Positions 59,557-64,000 of a stretch of DNA of 64,000 nt are shown here, piece by piece. A model generated the notes under the pieces. That model was not told the origin of the DNA. It ran no database searches and worked only from the letters and a program-made list of their open reading frames with translations. Source of the DNA: Actinomycetota bacterium (lineage in GTDB: Bacteria > Actinomycetota > Acidimicrobiia > IMCC26256 > PALSA-555); assembly GCA_016870355.1 (NCBI GenBank), contig VGBR01000006.1:1-64000 (forward strand), written 5' to 3'. The first letter of the stretch is position 1, and each line of letters starts with the position of its first letter. The translations under genes were made by a program, and so were the position numbers.

Positions 59557-59593
59557 GCGTCAATCACTGTCGAAGAGGGACGGTGATTGACGC
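59557..59593. terminator. stem-loop between convergent aldolase and acyl-CoA dehydrogenase genes
   Basis: Arms 59557-59571 (GCGTCAATCACTGTC) and 59579-59593 pair in 14 of 15 positions, with the last as G-U in RNA. The loop is 7 nt. The hairpin starts 8 nt after the aldolase stop. No strong U-tract. Confidence 0.6.
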
Positions 59594-59610
59594 AACACGT
59601 TGTGGTGGTG

Positions 59611-60723
59611 TCAACCGAGGGCGATCGTGGCGAGCTCTTCAAGAGCCGCGTGGGAGCCGCCGCCGGTCTGTTGGAGCGTGAGGAGTCGCTTGTAGAAGAG
59701 GCCGACGTCGTGCTCCCACGTGCACCCGATGCCGGCGTGCACCTGGATGGCCGACGCGCCGACGCCGTAGAGCTCGTCTGCCGCGAAGGCCAACGCCATC
59801 GTCGCGGCGCGGTGACGTTCGGCGGCGTCCGCGGCATCCGCGGCCCAGCACGCGTAGTACCCGGCGGCGCGGGCGAGCTCGACCGCACGGAGCATGTCGG
59901 TGCACAGGTGCTGGACCGCCTGGAACGAGCCAACCGGCACGCCGAACTGTTGGCGTTCCTTTGCGTACTCGACCGCGAGCTCGAGCGCGCGGTCAGCTGC
60001 GCCGACGCCGTCGACCACCGCGGCCGTGTGCAGTCGATCGAAGGTCTCGTGCAGCGCGCCGAGGGCATCGGCACCACCGAGGCGGCGAGCGGTTGCACCA
60101 CGCAGCGTGACCTCACCCTCCTTATGGGTGCCGTCGACGGTGGGTGAGGGGGTGATGCTCACGCCTTCGGTTCCGGACTCGACGGCATAGATGCCGATGT
60201 CATCGCCGGTCGTCGCGGTCACGAGCAAGAGGTCCGAGCCGGTCACGTCGGCGACGTGCACCTTGGTGCCGTCGAGCGTCCACCCGTCGCCAGCCGCGGC
60301 GGCCGTCGTCGTCGGCGCATCGAACCGATGGCGCCGCCCGGACTCGTAGACCGCGATCGCCCCGACATGCTCGCCTGACGCGAGCGCCGGCAAGAACGCG
60401 GCCCGGTCGCGCTCATCGCCCGCGAGCGTGATCAGGCTGACCGCCCCCACGGCTGACGACGCGAACGGCCCCGGGTGCAACGCTCGCCCGAGCTCCTCCA
60501 CGACGACGGCGATGTCCACCATCCCCATGCCCGCGCCACCGTGTGCTTCGGGGACGAGCAGCCCGGTCGCGCCGAGATCGGCCAACCCTTGCCATACGGC
60601 ATCGGTCGTGCCGCGCTCGTCGTCGAGCATCTCGCGTACGAAGGTGATCGGCGCGCGATCCGCGAGGAAGCGCCGCACGCTGTCACGCAGCGCGTCTTGC
60701 TCGGAGGAGAACTCGAAGTCCAA
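59611..60723 (-). CDS. acyl-CoA dehydrogenase (beta-like)
   Basis: 370 aa from TTG 60721-60723, the codon after which LDFEFSSEQDALRDSVRRFL begins. It has ELGRALHPGPFASSAVGAV, KERQQFGVPVGSFQAVQHLCTDML and IQVHAGIGCTWEHDVGLFYKRL. It matches the smaller-subunit type of FadE/ChsE heteromers. The partner is likely the divergent 397-aa dehydrogenase. A structured repeat lies just 5-prime of its start. Confidence 0.87.
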   Translation of the reverse strand: MDFEFSSEQDALRDSVRRFLADRAPITFVREMLDDERGTTDAVWQGLADLGATGLLVPEAHGGAGMGMVDIAVVVEELGRALHPGPFASSAVGAVSLITLAGDERDRAAFLPALASGEHVGAIAVYESGRRHRFDAPTTTAAAAGDGWTLDGTKVHVADVTGSDLLLVTATTGDDIGIYAVESGTEGVSITPSPTVDGTHKEGEVTLRGATARRLGGADALGALHETFDRLHTAAVVDGVGAADRALELAVEYAKERQQFGVPVGSFQAVQHLCTDMLRAVELARAAGYYACWAADAADAAERHRAATMALAFAADELYGVGASAIQVHAGIGCTWEHDVGLFYKRLLTLQQTGGGSHAALEELATIALG

Positions 60724-60815
60724 ATCATTCGCTCGCTCTCTGCGGCCCGGGATACCCGGGCCGCGGGCGTTCGCTCGCTGGCGAGATCCTCCGTTCGCTC
60801 CGCTCTCTCCGTCGC
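60724..60815 (-). repeat. structured intergenic element, family 2 copy 2
   Basis: Contains hairpin GCGGCCCGGG-ATA-CCCGGGCCGC (60742-60764) and CTCGC-TG-GCGAG. A diverged second unit lies beside it at about 60830-60896. It precedes the dehydrogenase start by 18 nt. Its twin is at 30418-30510. Confidence 0.65.
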
Positions 60816-60956
60816 CGCGTGCAACCAGCATCGCGGGCCGTGCGCTCCCTGGGCGAGCTCCCTCCACTCCCTTCGGTCGTTCCCGTCGCCGCGCCGCGAT
60901 GGCTGCGAACGCGCGCTCAGCAAGTTCGCGTGACCCTACCGAGTACCGTTCCGGGC

Positions 60957-62150
60957 GTGCGACTGGGGTATCGCGGCACCGAGGAGTCGTTTCGTCACGA
61001 GCTCGTGACCTGGTTGGAGCAGCACGTGCCGGCACGAGAGATCCTCGATCAGCCCAAGCAGTCGAGCGCGTTCCTCCAGGACTGGTCGCGCGCGTGGCAG
61101 CGCACGCTGTTCGACGCAGGATGGCTGGTGCCGGGGTGGCCACCCGAGCTCGGCGGCCGCAATGCGTCCCCGTCGGAGCAGATGATCTACTTCGAAGAGA
61201 TGACCCGGCGCGAGATCCCGCGCACCATGAATCCGCAGGCGCTCGGCATCATCTCGCCATCGCTGCGCGACTACGGGTCACCCGAGCAGCAGGAGCGCTG
61301 GCTGCTCCCCACGTTGAAGGCTGAGATCGCCTGGTGCCTGGGCATGAGTGAGCCGGGGGCCGGCAGCGACCTTGCCAGCCTCAAGACGCGCGCGGTCCTC
61401 GACGGCGACAACTTCATCGTCAACGGGCAGAAGGTGTGGACGTCCGGCGCTCACCATTCCGATTGGTGCATGTGCTACGTGCGCACCGATCCCGACGTGC
61501 CGAAGCACAAGGGCATCAGCATCCTGATCATCGACATGCACAGCCCCGGTGTCGAGGCACGGCCCTTCGCCGAGCTGAGCGAACCCAACTACTTCGACTT
61601 CAACGAGGTGTTCTTCACCGACGTGGTGGTGCCGAAGGAGCACCTGCTCGGCGACCTGAACAACGGCTGGGCGCTCACACAGGGCTCGCTCTCCCACGAG
61701 CGGGCGATGCTGTGGATCGACGCCGCCTACGCCGCGCAACGGGCGTTCGCGGTCATGACCGAGCTCGCCGACCGTCCCGCGCCCGGTGGGGGAACGCTGT
61801 CCGACGACGCCCGGTACCGAGACCTGGTCGGTCGCTTCTACGTCGACACGCAAGCGCAGATGTTGATGGGCTACCGCGGGCTCTCGAAGATGGCCCTCGG
61901 CAAGCCCGCGGTCGAGCACTCGCTGCTCAAGCTCTACGGCAGCGAGTCGCTCCAAGAGCTGCTGCTCTCGGGGAGCGAGATGCTCGGCCACGGCGCCGTC
62001 GACGTGGAGGTGCTGGGCCCGAAGATGTGGCGCGACGGTTCATGGATCGTGCAGTTCCTGCGCTCGTTCGCCGCGACGATCCCGGGCGGAACGAGCGAGA
62101 TCCAGCGCAACATCATCGCCGAGCGCGTGCTGGGCCTACCCCGCGCGTAG
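60957..62150 (+). CDS. acyl-CoA dehydrogenase (alpha-like)
   Basis: 397 aa from GTG 60957, 7 nt after TACCGT. It has AGWLVPGWPPELGGRNASPSEQ, LGMSEPGAGSDLASLKTRA, DGDNFIVNGQKVWTSGA and FAATIPGGTSEIQRNIIAERVLGLP. A full-length dehydrogenase that pairs with the divergent 370-aa paralogue, as in heterotetrameric ChsE1-ChsE2-type enzymes acting on steroid side-chain acyl-CoA. Actual substrate unproven. Confidence 0.9.
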   Translation: MRLGYRGTEESFRHELVTWLEQHVPAREILDQPKQSSAFLQDWSRAWQRTLFDAGWLVPGWPPELGGRNASPSEQMIYFEEMTRREIPRTMNPQALGIISPSLRDYGSPEQQERWLLPTLKAEIAWCLGMSEPGAGSDLASLKTRAVLDGDNFIVNGQKVWTSGAHHSDWCMCYVRTDPDVPKHKGISILIIDMHSPGVEARPFAELSEPNYFDFNEVFFTDVVVPKEHLLGDLNNGWALTQGSLSHERAMLWIDAAYAAQRAFAVMTELADRPAPGGGTLSDDARYRDLVGRFYVDTQAQMLMGYRGLSKMALGKPAVEHSLLKLYGSESLQELLLSGSEMLGHGAVDVEVLGPKMWRDGSWIVQFLRSFAATIPGGTSEIQRNIIAERVLGLPRA

Positions 62151-62208
62151 CGAGCGGAGCGAATGGAGCGAACGCAGTGAGCGGAAGCAGCGGAGTGGGA
62201 GCAGCGCA
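62151..62208 (+). repeat. dispersed intergenic repeat, family 1 copy C
   Basis: It has CGAGCGGAGCGAATGGAGCG, then GCAGTGAGCGGAAGCAGCGG and GTGGGAGCAGCGCA, ending at ATG 62209. It shares order and spacing with copies A and B. Confidence 0.7.
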
Positions 62209-62886
62209 ATGGTGATGGAGCTGAGTGCGGCCGACATCGAGAGCATGCGCACACCCCTGTGGGAGCAAGCGAAGATCGCCTTGGGCCGCGGCAACCCCGA
62301 AGAAGCGGCCGCGCTGATCGACCGTGCCGTCGAGCAGTGGCGCGGCCTCAAGACCTATTCGATCAACTGGATCACGTCGTTGCTCACCTTCATCGGTGAG
62401 GAGATGGGCGAAGAAGCGGTCGAGCGAGCGCTGCGCAAGACGGGCGAGGAGTTCGTGCGGCCCCGTCGTGATACTGGGACGGAGTGGAACGACCTGCCGG
62501 CTGCGGCCCGGGCGAAGGTCATCGCACGCGCCATGCTCGGGAACATGGGTGAGGTCGAGGTCGAGGAAGACGACGAGAAGATCACGCTCTCCTTCAAGTG
62601 CGGGAGCGGCGGCATGCTCATCGACGAGGGCAAGTACGAAGGTGAGCACGCGTACATGAAGCTGCAAGAGAAGAGTGGCCGCACCTTCATGCGTGACGAG
62701 CTGTGGGTGTACTGCGCGCACTGCTCGGTGAACAACGAGATCCAGCCGGTCGAGTGGGGATCAGCCCCCACCAGCATCGAATACCCGCCCACGAAGCCGG
62801 GTGAGCGGTGCATCCATCACCTCTACAAGGACGTGGCTGACGTCCCCGACGAAGCCTACGAGCGCATCGGCAAGACGCGGCCGTAG
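62209..62886 (+). CDS. hypothetical Cys/His-containing protein
   Basis: 225 aa. The helical N-terminal half (ADIESMRTPLWEQAKIAL ... ALIDRAVEQWRGLKTYSINW, GEEMGEEAVERALRKTGEEF) is followed by a C-terminal half with FKCGSGGMLIDEG, YCAHCSVNNEIQP and ERCIHHLYKD, six possible metal ligands. It may bind zinc or a cofactor. It is placed in the acyl-CoA dehydrogenase operon by a repeat-filled 58-bp gap. I do not recognise a family. Confidence 0.6.
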   Translation: MVMELSAADIESMRTPLWEQAKIALGRGNPEEAAALIDRAVEQWRGLKTYSINWITSLLTFIGEEMGEEAVERALRKTGEEFVRPRRDTGTEWNDLPAAARAKVIARAMLGNMGEVEVEEDDEKITLSFKCGSGGMLIDEGKYEGEHAYMKLQEKSGRTFMRDELWVYCAHCSVNNEIQPVEWGSAPTSIEYPPTKPGERCIHHLYKDVADVPDEAYERIGKTRP

Positions 62887-62899
62887 GGCTTCTCGTCGG

Positions 62900-64000
62900 T
62901 CAGCTTGCTGGCGTTGGTGTCTTGAGCAGGCTGCGGAGTGCGCGCAGCGCCACCATGTAGACGGCCAGCGCGATCACGAGCACCGCATTGAATCCGAACG
63001 TCATCGCGAGGATCGTCGTGAGCACCGAGCCGATGACCGACGCGAACCCGTTCACCGCCCACCCCCAGGCCACGTACTCACGTGTGTGCTCGGGCGCGAG
63101 CCGGGCGACCGCGCCGATGCCCAAGGGCATGAACGCGCCGAGGCAGATGCCCAGAGGCGCCAGCACGAAGAAGGCCAGCAGCACGCGAACCGCGAGGGGA
63201 GCGCCGAGCACGCCCTCGGTGAGCGGAGTGAGCGCAAACAGGTAGAAGACGGTCAACGCGGTGATCACCGCCAGGAGGATCGGGATCGCTCGTTCGACGC
63301 GGTCCTTGTAGCGCTCGGTCAGCAGTGCACCCACCCCGGTGAAGACCAGGATCGACAAGAGGGTCACGGTCAACGAATAGGTCGGGTAGCCGAGGAAGAG
63401 CACCAGGCGCTGGATGAGCGTGATCTCGAAGAAGAGGAACCCCAAGCCGAGGGCCGAGAAGTAGACCGCGGACGTGCCCTTGCGGGGCAACGCGCGCCAG
63501 ATCTCCCTGAGCTTGACGAACGGCAGCAACAGGAAGATCGCGGCGAGCACCACTGCGACCGCGACGAGCAACAGCAGCACTCGCTCGCCGATCGTGTCCT
63601 CGGGGTCCGAGCGATCGATGGCATGCGTGAAGGTGGAGATCACGTCGTTGAACGCGGTGAAGTGCCAGAAGAAGGGCGCATCGTCGTCGATCGGACTGAC
63701 ATCGAACCGGTAGGACGCGTAGAGGTCGTCGAGTGCCGACGTGGGCGTGGTGATCGCCTGGCTCACGAGCGACTTTCCGTAGTCGGCCCCGGGTGCGTAG
63801 CGCAGCGTGCTCCGCTCGATGTCGTCGAGTGCCGACACGAAGCGATCGACTTCGGCGTCGGTGAACGGCGTGGGCTTCACGAGGATTGTCGAGAGCGTGC
63901 CGATCAAGGCCGCCGGTGTCGTTGCCACGAGGACGTGGCGAGCGGGGTCGTCGATTCCCCGCTCCCGCAACGCTGCTCGAACAGTCGTGACATAGCGGGT
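62900..64000 (-). CDS. polytopic membrane protein, spermidine-synthase-like C-terminal part (5-prime end cut)
   Basis: The right window edge removes the start; 366 codons remain. A globular part ends with ISTFTHAID, then seven to eight hydrophobic segments follow (VLLLLVAVAVVLAAIFLLLPFV, SALGLGFLFFEITLIQRLVLFLG, LTVTLLSILVFTGVGALL, AIPILLAVITALTVFYLFAL, VRVLLAFFVLAPLGICLGAFMPLGI, VAWGWAVNGFASVIGSVLTTIL). This arrangement matches the membrane-embedded spermidine-synthase-like proteins of bacteria. Whether the missing N-terminal part carries an SAM fold is not visible. Confidence 0.7.
   Translation of the reverse strand, partial: TRYVTTVRAALRERGIDDPARHVLVATTPAALIGTLSTILVKPTPFTDAEVDRFVSALDDIERSTLRYAPGADYGKSLVSQAITTPTSALDDLYASYRFDVSPIDDDAPFFWHFTAFNDVISTFTHAIDRSDPEDTIGERVLLLLVAVAVVLAAIFLLLPFVKLREIWRALPRKGTSAVYFSALGLGFLFFEITLIQRLVLFLGYPTYSLTVTLLSILVFTGVGALLTERYKDRVERAIPILLAVITALTVFYLFALTPLTEGVLGAPLAVRVLLAFFVLAPLGICLGAFMPLGIGAVARLAPEHTREYVAWGWAVNGFASVIGSVLTTILAMTFGFNAVLVIALAVYMVALRALRSLLKTPTPAS

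Noticed and set aside
1-64000. CRISPR array or cas operon
   Set aside because: No regularly spaced direct repeats of 24-40 nt and no cas-like proteins were seen.
1-64000. Secondary metabolite cluster
   Set aside because: Acyl-CoA ligases, SDRs, P450 and ATP-grasp occur, but without carrier proteins, polyketide synthase or peptide synthetase modules; the set fits catabolism better.

Overview
The window looks like a chromosomal segment from a high-GC actinobacterium, probably an uncultured member of the Acidimicrobiia or a relative. This placement is inferred from gene content; no rRNA or phylogenetic marker is present. Supporting signs are a deazaflavin (F420)-type reductase, a DUF222-HNH nuclease under an actinobacterial-type LexA box, many acyl-CoA dehydrogenases, crotonase/thiolase/DUF35 proteins and LLM-like amidohydrolases, and widespread leaderless starts: a TAnnnT hexamer 6-9 nt before an ATG or GTG. 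There is one RNA gene (tRNA-Cys). I see no CRISPR array, prophage or insertion sequence.

Layout. 1-5.3 kb: end of an SDR/amidohydrolase operon, a divergent Tat-signal protein, a 2-hydroxyacid dehydrogenase with a Gfo/Idh/MocA oxidoreductase, and an SOS-regulated HNH nuclease. 5.4-11 kb: nitroreductase, Ddn-like reductase, acyl-CoA synthetase, acyl-CoA dehydrogenase and a VOC protein. 11-17.3 kb: a broken GNAT gene chained to a 42-codon ORF and a HAD hydrolase, an amidohydrolase, TauE opposite an Rrf2 regulator, a PEBP protein and small DNA-binding genes. 17.3-22.1 kb: an interrupted CHASE2-adenylate cyclase, a GMC dehydrogenase with its small subunit, and an exported protein. 22.2-27.8 kb: a TenA/PqqC-fold protein and a probable amine locus (N-carbamoylputrescine amidase, agmatine deiminase, a group II PLP decarboxylase, and a divergent frameshifted flavin amine oxidase). 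27.8-37.4 kb: acyl-CoA ligase, two acyl-CoA dehydrogenases, an SDR, a decayed PotA-like ATPase, a crotonase, and a thiolase abutting an HMG-CoA-synthase-like/DUF35 fusion. 37.4-41.3 kb: two exported proteins including a PQQ-type propeller, a methyltransferase and tRNA-Cys. 41.4-46 kb: amidohydrolase, tandem-domain SDR and Baeyer-Villiger monooxygenase in one operon. 46-54 kb: ATP-grasp, PI-PLC lipoprotein, lipase, CoA-transferase and SDRs. 54-62.9 kb: cytochrome P450, MaoC hydratase, two DUF35 proteins, an Ltp2-like aldolase, a divergent acyl-CoA dehydrogenase pair and a Cys/His-rich unknown. The end is a truncated polytopic membrane protein.

Together the genes suggest a heterotroph oxidising acyl-CoA, ring-derived or steroid-like carbon and amines: CoA activation, FAD-dependent dehydrogenation, hydration, SDR oxidation, then thiolytic or retro-aldol cleavage. 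Several genes carry single-base indels or stops (GNAT, amine oxidase, PotA-like ATPase, cyclase). These may be true decay or sequencing/assembly error, and the sequence alone cannot decide. Intergenic spaces also contain two families of short dispersed repeats, placed immediately before start codons of catabolic genes.
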